Part shown: in pieces, positions 1 through 5,433 of the stretch
How positions within the stretch are numbered: position 1 is the stretch's first letter
Layout: the number at the start of each line of letters is the position of its first letter
From: Anaerolineae bacterium
GTDB lineage: Bacteria > Chloroflexota > Anaerolineae > B4-G1 > SLSP01
Direction of reading: 5' to 3'
NCBI GenBank assembly: GCA_016934645.1
Contig: JAFGSL010000647.1
Location: 1-5,619, forward strand
DNA: 5,619 nucleotides
The notes under the pieces: generated by a model
Database searches by the model: none
Told to the model about the DNA's origin: nothing
Seen by the model: the letters and a program-made list of their open reading frames with translations, nothing else
Made by a program: the position numbers and the translations under genes

Positions 1-1828
1 CGCCGACTTCGAAGCCTACCTCGACGGTTTTTCTCCCAACGTCCAGGAAATCCTCGACAAGTTCAAGTTCCGCAACCAGATTCCCACGCTGGTCGAAGCC
101 GACGCCCTGGGCTATCTCATCGAGAAGTATCTCGATCCCTCCATCAATCTCAGTCCGGAGCCGGTGTTCAACGGCGACGGCAGTGTGAAACTGCCCGGCC
201 TGGACAATCACGCGATGGGCACGATCTTCGAGGAGTTGATCCGCCGCTTCAACGAAGAAAATAACGAGGAGGCCGGGGAACACTTCACGCCCCGCGATGT
301 GGTGCGGCTGATGGCGCAACTCGTCTTCCTGCCCATTGCCGACCAGATTGAATCCGGCACGTACCTGCTCTACGATGACACGTGCGGCACTGGCGGGATG
401 TTGACGATCGGTGAGGAAACACTGGCGGAACTGGCCGCACAGCATGGCAAGGAAGTATCCATCCACCTCTACGGGCAGGAAATCAATCCGGAGACCTATG
501 CCATCACCAAGGCCGACTTGCTGCTCAAGGGTAAGGGCCAGGAAGCCGAGACGATGGCGTTTGGCTCCACACTCTCCGCCGACGCGTTCCCCGCTCTCGA
601 CTTCGACTTTATGTTTTCCAACCCGCCCTACGGCAAAAGCTGGAAGACCGACCTCGACCGGATGGGCGGCAAGGCCGAGATGCGCGACCCACGTTTCATC
701 ATCTCGCATGCCGGAGACCCGGAGTACAGCCTCATTCCCCGTTCTTCCGATGGGCAATTGCTGTTCCTGGTGAACAAGCTCAGCAAGATGAAGCACGACA
801 CGCCCCTGGGCAGCCGCATCGCCGAAGTCCACAACGGTTCGTCGCTGTTCACCGGCGACGCCGGACAAGGCGAGAGCAACATCCGCCGCTGGATCATCGA
901 GAACGACTGGTTGGAAGCCATCATCGCGTTGCCGCTGAATATGTTCTACAACACCGGCATCGCCACCTACATCTGGGTGTTGACCAACCGCAAACCGGAG
1001 CATCGCCGGGGTAAGGTACAACTCATCGACGCGACCCAATGGTATGCGCCGCTGCGCAAAAACCTGGGGCAGAAGAACTGTGAACTCTCCGGGGCCGACA
1101 TCCAGAGCATCGTGGACACCTTTCTCGCCTTCGAGGAAACCGAGCAATCCAAGATTTTCGATAACGCGGCCTTTGGCTACTGGAAAGTTACCGTGGAACG
1201 CCCCTTGCGCCTGCGGGTGGATCTTGCCAACGCCGCCCGTGCACGCCTGCGGGCTGCGTGCCGGGAAACCGATGATACTGCCGTGGCCGACCTGGTAGAT
1301 TCGCTCGCCGAAAAACTTGGCCCCGGCCCGCACCTGGACAGTAACGCCTTTTTCACCGCAATTGAAGACACTGCCGACTTCCGGATCCTCAAACGTCACC
1401 AGACTTTGATCCGCGACGCACTCACCCAGGTGGATGAGACCGCTGCGCCCGTCATCAGCAAGGACTTCCGACCTGGCAAGGTCATCGCCGACCCGCTATA
1501 TGGGCGTTTTGCTGTGGAAATTGACGGCAAGCCGCGCGTTGTGGAGCACGAGTCCGATAGCAACCTGCGCGACACCGAGCAAATCCCGCTGTTGGAAGAT
1601 GGTGGTATTGAAGGTTTCTTCGAGCGCGAGGTACTACTCTATGTCCCCGACGCCTGGATTGACGAGAGCAAGACGCGCATCGGCTACGAGATTTCGTTCA
1701 ACCGCTACTTCTACAAGCCGGAGCCGCTGCGCGCGCTGTCCGAAATCCGCGCCGACATTGAGGCGTTGGAGCAGGAGACGGATGGGTTGTTGGAGCAGAT
1801 TTTGGTGGAAGTGGGGAGCAAGAAGTAG
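1..1828 (+). CDS. hsdM: Type I restriction-modification DNA methyltransferase subunit HsdM (5' partial)
   Basis: HsdM transfers a methyl group from S-adenosylmethionine to the N6 of adenine. It works in the cytoplasm as an M2S complex with HsdS, or R2M2S with HsdR. The frame is open from base 2, giving 608 visible residues with no start codon in the window, so the N-terminus lies upstream. The GTG at 164 is internal: the 54 residues before it are typical HsdM helical-domain sequence (for example FRNQIPTLVEADALGYLIEK). Visible motifs are DNHAMGTIFEELIRRFNEE (from about residue 68), HFTPRDVV (94-101, the usual lead-in to the N6_Mtase domain), DTCGTGG (126-132, SAM-binding motif I) and NPPY (207-210, catalytic motif IV). 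The C-terminus (GYEISFNRYFYKPEPLR) matches the longer HsdM subfamily of roughly 700 residues, so I infer about 80-100 residues are missing. The catalytic core looks intact. The TAG stop at 1826 is 191 nt before fic, so HsdM is not translationally coupled to the next gene. Confidence 0.96.
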   Translation, partial: ADFEAYLDGFSPNVQEILDKFKFRNQIPTLVEADALGYLIEKYLDPSINLSPEPVFNGDGSVKLPGLDNHAMGTIFEELIRRFNEENNEEAGEHFTPRDVVRLMAQLVFLPIADQIESGTYLLYDDTCGTGGMLTIGEETLAELAAQHGKEVSIHLYGQEINPETYAITKADLLLKGKGQEAETMAFGSTLSADAFPALDFDFMFSNPPYGKSWKTDLDRMGGKAEMRDPRFIISHAGDPEYSLIPRSSDGQLLFLVNKLSKMKHDTPLGSRIAEVHNGSSLFTGDAGQGESNIRRWIIENDWLEAIIALPLNMFYNTGIATYIWVLTNRKPEHRRGKVQLIDATQWYAPLRKNLGQKNCELSGADIQSIVDTFLAFEETEQSKIFDNAAFGYWKVTVERPLRLRVDLANAARARLRAACRETDDTAVADLVDSLAEKLGPGPHLDSNAFFTAIEDTADFRILKRHQTLIRDALTQVDETAAPVISKDFRPGKVIADPLYGRFAVEIDGKPRVVEHESDSNLRDTEQIPLLEDGGIEGFFEREVLLYVPDAWIDESKTRIGYEISFNRYFYKPEPLRALSEIRADIEALEQETDGLLEQILVEVGSKK

Positions 1829-1916
1829 GAAGTAAGGTAATGGTGTTGTCAGTCCGCACTATGAAGTGGATGGGTGCCCATATTCACAGTTGCATTAATA
1901 TGGCGAGAGATAGCGT

Positions 1917-1943
1917 CCATATTAACGGCTGCCGTTAATATGG
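1917..1943. repeat. Perfect 13-1-13 palindrome
   Basis: The left arm CCATATTAACGGC (1917-1929) and right arm GCCGTTAATATGG (1931-1943) are exact reverse complements around a single T at 1930. This is the strongest dyad in the array before fic. The one-base loop makes an RNA hairpin less natural than a protein-binding site on duplex DNA. There is no T-tract after it, so it is not an intrinsic terminator for hsdM. Confidence 0.85.
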
Positions 1944-1963
1944 CGGGAAATTGACGCTATATT
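1935..1963 (+). promoter_or_regulatory. Candidate sigma70-type promoter for fic, inside the operator array
   Basis: TTAATA (1935-1940, 4/6 to the -35 consensus) and TATATT (1958-1963, 5/6 to the -10 consensus) are separated by exactly 17 nt. Both boxes fall within half-sites of the palindrome array, so a bound regulator would cover them. The start point would be near 1970, giving a leader of about 50 nt to the fic ATG. An alternative -35, TTGACG at 1951-1956, lacks a good -10 at 17 nt; the nearest reasonable box is CATAAA at 1977 with a 20-nt spacer. AT-rich half-sites can resemble promoter boxes by chance, so this is moderate evidence. Confidence 0.45.
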
Positions 1964-2019
1964 AACCGTAAGGATTCATAAAAACGCAAGAAAACTCGTG
2001 CGACAGGATTTGAACAACC

Positions 2020-3192
2020 ATGGTCAAAGACACTGATACCTCTTTCACCTCGGCCCGCGCAGGGCGCTATCTGTCACAACCGGGCGGTTACCGGGCGTTT
2101 ATCCCCGCGCCGCTGCCCCCACAGCCGCCGGTGCAACTCTCCGGCAAACTGCAAAAACTGCTCTCCGAGGCTGATCGCGCGCTGGGCCGTCTGGATGGCT
2201 CCATCCAAACGTTGCCCAACCCCGATTTGTTCGTCTTTATGTACGTGCGCAAGGAAGCGGTGCTCTCCAGCCAGATCGAGGGGACGCAAAGCTCGCTGCA
2301 AGACCTATTGGCAGCCGAGGCGCAGATTCTTTCCCCGGACCAGCCACGGGACGTGAATGAGGTCATCAACTACGTCCGCGCGGTGAATTACGGGCTGGAA
2401 CGCCTGGCAGAGCTGCCTGTCTCCATCCGCCTCATCAAAGAGATTCATGCAATTCTGTTGGAAGGTGTGCGTGGCTCGGATTTGACGCCGGGCGAATTGC
2501 GCAACAGGCAAAACTGGATCGGGCCCCAGGGTTGCACTTTGCCAGAAGCGACGTTCGTGCCGCCTCCGCCTTACGAGATTCCCAACACACTCGGCGAGTT
2601 AGAGAAGTTCCTGCACCGCGAGGATGATCTTCCCTTGCTTATCAAAATCGGGCTGACCCACGCGCAATTCGAGACGATTCACCCCTTCCTCGACGGCAAT
2701 GGGCGGGTGGGCCGTCTGTTGGTCACCTTCTTGCTCTGTGAACGCGGTGTGCTACTGAAGCCGGTATTGTATCTCTCGCACTACTTCAAGCAGCACCGCG
2801 CCACGTATTACGAGCATTTGCAAGCCGTGCGTGATGCCGGCGACTGGGAAAGTTGGCTGGCTTTCTTTTTACAGGGCGTGACCGAAGTGAGCGCGCAGGC
2901 CACCGAAACGGCTCGCCGCATCCTGGCGCTGCGCGAGCGCCATCGCGCGCTGATCACAGAGCAGTTTGGGCGCGCCGCCGGGAACGGCCATCGCGTGCTT
3001 GAATCCCTGTACGAGCGGCCCATTGTATCGGTCAACGAAGTTCAGGCTCTCATTGGCACAGCTTTCCCGGCTGCCAACCGGCTGGTGAGCGAGATGGAAG
3101 CACATGGCATTTTGCGCGAGTTCACCGGCCAAAGCCGCAACCGCCGTTTTCGCTATGAGGACTACATCGCCCTGTTTGCCGATCCCTTATAA
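2020..3192 (+). CDS. Fic family protein (class II, predicted AMPylator) with C-terminal winged helix
   Basis: Fic enzymes usually transfer AMP from ATP to a hydroxyl side chain of a target protein; the target here is unknown. The 390 residues match the usual size of the Fic_N + Fic + winged-helix architecture. The N-terminal region (about 25-115) carries SSQIEG at 83-88, fitting the [S/T]xxxE[G/N] inhibitory motif placed before the Fic core, as in class II Fic proteins. Its Glu87 would block productive ATP binding until released. The catalytic loop HPFLDGNGRVGR (221-232) is complete, with His221 as general base and the GNGR phosphate-binding segment. Residues 324-386 look like a winged helix (a VNEVQALIG helix, then NRLVSEMEAHGILREF), suggesting DNA binding. 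The ATG at 2020 follows a weak AGGA at 2005-2008 (11 nt away) and places Fic_N correctly. No antitoxin gene is adjacent, as expected when inhibition is within the protein. Fic genes recur inside type I RM loci, but their role there is not settled. Confidence 0.95.
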   Translation: MVKDTDTSFTSARAGRYLSQPGGYRAFIPAPLPPQPPVQLSGKLQKLLSEADRALGRLDGSIQTLPNPDLFVFMYVRKEAVLSSQIEGTQSSLQDLLAAEAQILSPDQPRDVNEVINYVRAVNYGLERLAELPVSIRLIKEIHAILLEGVRGSDLTPGELRNRQNWIGPQGCTLPEATFVPPPPYEIPNTLGELEKFLHREDDLPLLIKIGLTHAQFETIHPFLDGNGRVGRLLVTFLLCERGVLLKPVLYLSHYFKQHRATYYEHLQAVRDAGDWESWLAFFLQGVTEVSAQATETARRILALRERHRALITEQFGRAAGNGHRVLESLYERPIVSVNEVQALIGTAFPAANRLVSEMEAHGILREFTGQSRNRRFRYEDYIALFADPL

Positions 3193-3196
3193 CAGA

Positions 3197-3222
3197 TGGG
3201 ACGCCCTCAAAAGGAGCATCCC
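3197..3222. repeat. Type A REP-like hairpin, left copy (imperfect)
   Basis: This begins 4 nt after the fic stop. The arms GGGACGCCCT (3198-3207) and AGGAGCATCCC (3212-3222) pair imperfectly around a CAAA loop. The copy is clearly related to the better-paired hairpin at 3948-3979: it shares GGGACGC, the CTCA(A/G)AAGG centre and GCATCCC. No T-tract follows, so it is not a standard terminator. Confidence 0.65.
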
Positions 3223-3227
3223 GCCAC

Positions 3228-3259
3228 GGTGCGTCGCACTTTCTGAAGTGCGATGCACC
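3228..3259. repeat. Type B REP-like hairpin, copy 1 (upstream of the transposase)
   Basis: The 14-nt arms GGTGCGTCGCACTT (3228-3241) and AAGTGCGATGCACC (3246-3259) match at 13 of 14 positions around a TCTG loop. The same hairpin with the same loop recurs at 3864-3893 and 4015-4046. It ends 8 nt before the AAAGG ribosome-binding site of the transposase gene, so in mRNA it would form a stem just upstream of that site. Confidence 0.88.
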
Positions 3260-3278
3260 TATCCAACAAAGGCATACT

Positions 3279-3854
3279 ATGACAAGACGACCTATTTACG
3301 CCCAAAACGCATACTATCACTTTTACAACCGGGGCGCGCACCGTGAATCCATCTTTCACGAGCCGGACAACTACATCTTTGTCCTGCAAAAGCTAAAGCA
3401 GTACTGTCATGAGTTGGCTTTGACGCCCATTGCCTATTGCCTGATGCCCAACCACTACCACTTCTTTATCCGGCAAGATGGCGAACAGGCCGCCGGGTTG
3501 TTGCCGCAGCGGATTTTCAACAGCTACAGCAAAGCTTACAATAAACGGTATGACCATAGCGGCACGTTGTTTGAATCCCATTACAAAGTCATCACCGTGC
3601 AAACCGAATCATACGCGCTTTCAGTATGCCGGTACATCCACGCAAATCCGGTGAAGCATGGCATCGTGACCGACTTGCTACAGTGGCCTTATTCCAATTA
3701 TCTGGAATGGATTGGGGAACGTCCTGGGACCCTGGTAGATCACGAATTTATCCGACTCTATTACCCAACACCGCAAGAATACCGGGAGACGATGCGGGCT
3801 TATTTGCATGAACGCGTGCAGCTCGCGGCGTTGGATTATCTTGAGGAATATTGA
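3279..3854 (+). CDS. REP-associated tyrosine transposase (RAYT, Y1_Tnp / IS200-like)
   Basis: This is a single-strand DNA endonuclease of the HUH superfamily. Known relatives recognise and cleave short palindromic (REP) DNA through a covalent tyrosine link. The HUH motif is H59-Y60-H61 in LMPNHYHFFIR, and the N-terminal strand has the typical YYHFYNRGAHR. The catalytic tyrosine should lie in the helix SYSKAYNKRY (82-91, Tyr83 or Tyr87 the best candidates), followed by SGTLFESHYK (94-103). A conserved YIHANPVKHGIV segment follows in the C-terminal half. The 191 residues are a normal length for the family, and there is no frameshift. The ATG at 3279 has an AAAGG site at 3268-3272, 6 nt upstream. 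There is no tnpB partner. The surrounding hairpins (A and B) are its likely substrates. It could act on its own locus only, or have scattered the same repeats around the genome; the window cannot tell. Confidence 0.93.
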   Translation: MTRRPIYAQNAYYHFYNRGAHRESIFHEPDNYIFVLQKLKQYCHELALTPIAYCLMPNHYHFFIRQDGEQAAGLLPQRIFNSYSKAYNKRYDHSGTLFESHYKVITVQTESYALSVCRYIHANPVKHGIVTDLLQWPYSNYLEWIGERPGTLVDHEFIRLYYPTPQEYRETMRAYLHERVQLAALDYLEEY

Positions 3855-3863
3855 GATGTTACG

Positions 3864-3893
3864 GTGCGTTGCACTTTCTGAAGTGCAACGCAC
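3864..3893. repeat. Type B REP-like hairpin, copy 2 (downstream of the transposase)
   Basis: This is a perfect 13-bp stem: GTGCGTTGCACTT (3864-3876) and AAGTGCAACGCAC (3881-3893), with the same TCTG loop. It lies 9 nt after the transposase stop and 19 nt before the hsdS ATG. A T/A pair at the position that is C/G in copy 1 is a compensatory change, which supports selection on the stem. Confidence 0.9.
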
Positions 3894-3897
3894 ATGT

Positions 3898-3901
3898 GGA
3901 G
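3898..3901 (+). promoter_or_regulatory. Ribosome-binding site supporting the hsdS ATG at 3913
   Basis: GGAG lies 11 nt before the ATG at 3913. It favours this ATG over the earlier in-frame ATG at 3808, which is inside the transposase coding region. The spacing is a little long, and an in-frame TTG at 4021 preceded by GAAGG (4012-4016) cannot be excluded as an extra or alternative start. Confidence 0.5.
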
Positions 3902-3912
3902 CGAAAGACATT

Positions 3913-5433
3913 ATGAACAAAAATTATCTTCTGCCTGCATCAGACCAGGTGGGACGCACCTCAGAAGGTGCATCCCACCGCGAATGTGCATCCTACGAAG
4001 GTGCACCCCACGAAGGTGCGTTGCACTTTCTGAAGTGCGACGCACCTGGAAAGTCGCTCCGCCGCTACCCCGCCTACAAAGACTCCGGCGTGCCGTGGCT
4101 GGGCGACGTGCCCGCGCATTGGGATCTGCACCGAGCAAAGTTCCTGTTTCACTACAAAAAAGACTCCAATACCAACGGTGAACAAACTAACATCCTATCG
4201 TTGACGCTTCGTGGTGTGGTCAATAACGACCCCAATAATCCTGAGGGTCTTGTGCCAAAAGATTATTCGACTTACCAGAAATTCAATGCTGGTGATCTCG
4301 TTTTCAAATTGATTGATCTTGAAAACCGTCAAACAAGTCGAGTAGGACTTGTTCACGAAGATGGAATTATGAGTCCGGCGTATGTTCGGCTGATCCCTAA
4401 TACAAGGACTTCTATCCGATATTTCTATCATCAATTTTTTGATCTCTACCTTCGTGGAGTTTTTAACCAACTAGGCTCCGGCGTACGATCTACACTTGGA
4501 CCGAATGATTTACTCGACCTAAGATTGTCTGTTCCTCCACCCGATGAAGCAGAACAGATCGCCGCCTTCCTTGACGCCCACGACCGCCAGACGCGGCGCT
4601 ACATTCACGCGCAGCAGCGACTCATCAAGCTGCTCACCGAGCAGAAGCAGGTGCTCATTCAGCAGGCCGTGACGCGCGGCCTCGATCACGACGTGCCGCT
4701 CAAGGATTCGGGGATTCCGTGGTTGGGGAAGATTCCGGCGCATTGGGAAACGCGGCGAAATTCCAGGATTTTCTCGGAACGTAACAGCCCGGGTCGGGAA
4801 GACCTTCCCATTATGATAGTTTCGTTGAACAGTGGTGTAACTATCGGGGAAGAGATAGACGATAACGGGCGACCAAGACGCCTAATTGAAGACCGAAGCA
4901 ACTACAAGTTCGCAGCCAAAGGAGATATCGCGTATAACATGATGCGAATGTGGCAAGGAGCAGTAGGAGTCGTTCCGACCGATGGACTGGTAAGCCCAGC
5001 TTATGTAGTTGCGCATCCCCTGGCAGGCATAAATTCTCAGTACTTTGAGTATCTTTTCCGTACAGGGGAATACAAAAACGAGGTAAACCGGAACTCTCGC
5101 GGGATAGTCTCCGACCGCAATCGGCTTTATTGGGATGGATTCAAGAGTTTAGTTTCATTGGTGCCACCTGTTGAAGAACAAAACTCGATTGTTGAGCACA
5201 TTACTTCAGAATCCACCAAGATTGATAATGCTATCGAACGCACCCACCGCCAAATCGTCCTCGTCCGCGAATACCGCACGCGCCTGATCGCCGATGTGGT
5301 CACGGGGAAGCTGGATGTGCGTGATGTAGTTTTGCCAGACTTGGAAGACGACGAATCAGTAGATGACCTTGAGAGTATTGAGACTGATGAAGACAATCAA
5401 GATGAACTGGGAATGCAAGAAACAGACGACTGA
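3913..5433 (+). CDS. hsdS: Type I restriction-modification specificity subunit HsdS
   Basis: HsdS recognises the bipartite DNA target and holds the HsdM (and HsdR) subunits together. I chose the ATG at 3913 (506 residues); the frame is open back to 3808, but that part overlaps the transposase. Residues 1-50 are not HsdS-like: they are translated REP-type repeats (units such as EGASH, ECASY, EGAPH, EGALH). Normal HsdS sequence starts at RYPAYKDSGVPWLG (from 51). Target-recognition domain 1 spans about 71-206. A helical region (about 211-260, EQIAAFLDAHDRQTRR onwards) follows. The entry motif then repeats as LKDSGIPWLGKIPAHW (263-278), followed by recognition domain 2 (about 279-416) and a second helical region (about 417-470, ending RTRLIADVVTGKLDVRD). 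The tail 477-506 has 16 acidic residues out of 30. Both halves are intact. The recognition segments are AT-richer than the conserved parts. hsdS would share transcripts with fic and the transposase unless the hairpin region holds a promoter. Confidence 0.95.
   Translation: MNKNYLLPASDQVGRTSEGASHRECASYEGAPHEGALHFLKCDAPGKSLRRYPAYKDSGVPWLGDVPAHWDLHRAKFLFHYKKDSNTNGEQTNILSLTLRGVVNNDPNNPEGLVPKDYSTYQKFNAGDLVFKLIDLENRQTSRVGLVHEDGIMSPAYVRLIPNTRTSIRYFYHQFFDLYLRGVFNQLGSGVRSTLGPNDLLDLRLSVPPPDEAEQIAAFLDAHDRQTRRYIHAQQRLIKLLTEQKQVLIQQAVTRGLDHDVPLKDSGIPWLGKIPAHWETRRNSRIFSERNSPGREDLPIMIVSLNSGVTIGEEIDDNGRPRRLIEDRSNYKFAAKGDIAYNMMRMWQGAVGVVPTDGLVSPAYVVAHPLAGINSQYFEYLFRTGEYKNEVNRNSRGIVSDRNRLYWDGFKSLVSLVPPVEEQNSIVEHITSESTKIDNAIERTHRQIVLVREYRTRLIADVVTGKLDVRDVVLPDLEDDESVDDLESIETDEDNQDELGMQETDD
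3948..3979. repeat. Type A REP-like hairpin, right copy (inside hsdS)
   Basis: The 14-nt arms GGTGGGACGCACCT (3948-3961) and AGGTGCATCCCACC (3966-3979) match at 13 of 14 positions around a CAGA loop. It is related to the imperfect hairpin just after fic. It lies within the first 25 codons of hsdS and is read through in frame. Confidence 0.85.
3964..4026 (+). repeat. Four in-frame 15-nt direct repeats in the hsdS N-terminus
   Basis: Units of the form GAAGGTGCATCCCAC occur at 3964-3978, 3982-3996, 3997-4011 and 4012-4026, with a 3-nt spacer (3979-3981) after the first. Each unit is exactly five codons and starts on a codon boundary of hsdS, giving EGASH, ECASY, EGAPH and EGALH. The first unit overlaps the right arm of the A hairpin and the last overlaps the left arm of B copy 3. 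The repeats therefore look like slippage or duplication of hairpin arm sequence. Confidence 0.85.
4015..4046. repeat. Type B REP-like hairpin, copy 3 (inside hsdS)
   Basis: The arms GGTGCGTTGCACTT (4015-4028) and AAGTGCGACGCACC (4033-4046) differ from perfect pairing at one position (a T-G wobble), again with a TCTG loop. It ends about six codons before the conserved RYPAYKDSG start of HsdS and marks the right edge of the repeat-derived DNA. Confidence 0.87.
4078..4124 (+). repeat. hsdS: hsdS internal repeat, first half
   Basis: These bases encode KDSGVPWLGDVPAHW plus the next two bases. They match 4702-4748 at 34 of 47 positions. The repeat marks the start of the first recognition half and is a conserved HsdS feature, usable as a crossover point for swapping recognition domains. 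Confidence 0.8.
4702..4748 (+). repeat. hsdS: hsdS internal repeat, second half
   Basis: This is the partner of 4078-4124 and encodes KDSGIPWLGKIPAHW. It opens the second recognition half, directly after the central helical region, as expected for the pseudo-twofold layout of HsdS. Confidence 0.8.

Larger units (their letters stand above)
1878..1974. promoter_or_regulatory. Alternating inverted half-site array (candidate operator) upstream of fic
   Basis: Five copies of a TTAATATGG-type half-site alternate in orientation: CCATATTCA (1878-1886), TTAATATGG (1895-1903), CCATATTAA (1917-1925), TTAATATGG (1935-1943) and CTATATTAA (1957-1965). Centre-to-centre distances are 17, 22, 18 and 22 nt. 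Copies of the same orientation are therefore 39-40 nt apart, and the array reads as a tandem ~40-nt unit (1895-1934 and 1935-1974). Such phased inverted repeats before a gene usually bind a dimeric regulator. The fic product just downstream has a C-terminal winged-helix-like domain, so autoregulation is a reasonable inference. No binding is shown by the sequence itself. Apart from this array and the promoter within it, I see nothing else in the 1829-2019 gap. Confidence 0.75.
3197..4046 (+). mobile_element. RAYT transposase with flanking REP-like hairpin repeats
   Basis: An A hairpin then a B hairpin precede the Y1 transposase gene (3197-3259). A B hairpin follows it (3864-3893), and an A-B pair recurs in the same order at 3948-4046. 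REP-associated tyrosine transposases are typically single genes flanked by short palindromes of this kind, which they cut as single-stranded DNA. There is no tnpB, and no long terminal inverted repeat or target duplication can be seen. The unit lies between fic and the conserved start of HsdS, interrupting what is normally a compact hsdM-(fic)-hsdS order. The outer boundaries are my estimate from the repeats. Confidence 0.7.

Noticed and set aside
164..166. GTG as the true start of hsdM
   Set aside because: The frame stays open to base 2, and the 54 codons before it encode conserved HsdM sequence, so the gene is cut by the window edge.
1877..1974. Second REP-type family upstream of fic
   Set aside because: The half-sites share no sequence with the A or B hairpins, are regularly phased and overlap a promoter, so an operator array fits better. 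A genome-wide count would settle it.
2020..3192. Classical two-gene toxin-antitoxin module
   Set aside because: No small antitoxin gene lies beside fic; the inhibitory motif SSQIEG is within the Fic protein itself.
3197..3259. Intrinsic terminator for fic
   Set aside because: The stems lack a T-tract and the same hairpins recur around the transposase and within hsdS, so they are REP-like repeats. A weak effect on transcription is still possible.
3279..3854. Complete IS200/IS605 element with tnpB
   Set aside because: No tnpB-like gene is present, and the protein features and flanking palindromes fit a RAYT better.
3808..3912. An hsdS start at ATG 3808
   Set aside because: This start lies inside the transposase coding region in another frame, has no good ribosome-binding site, and its first 35 codons just translate the end of that gene and a B hairpin. 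The ATG at 3913 is better supported.
3964..4026. CRISPR array
   Set aside because: The repeats are 15 nt and nearly contiguous with no unique spacers; they are in-frame coding repeats derived from hairpin arms.
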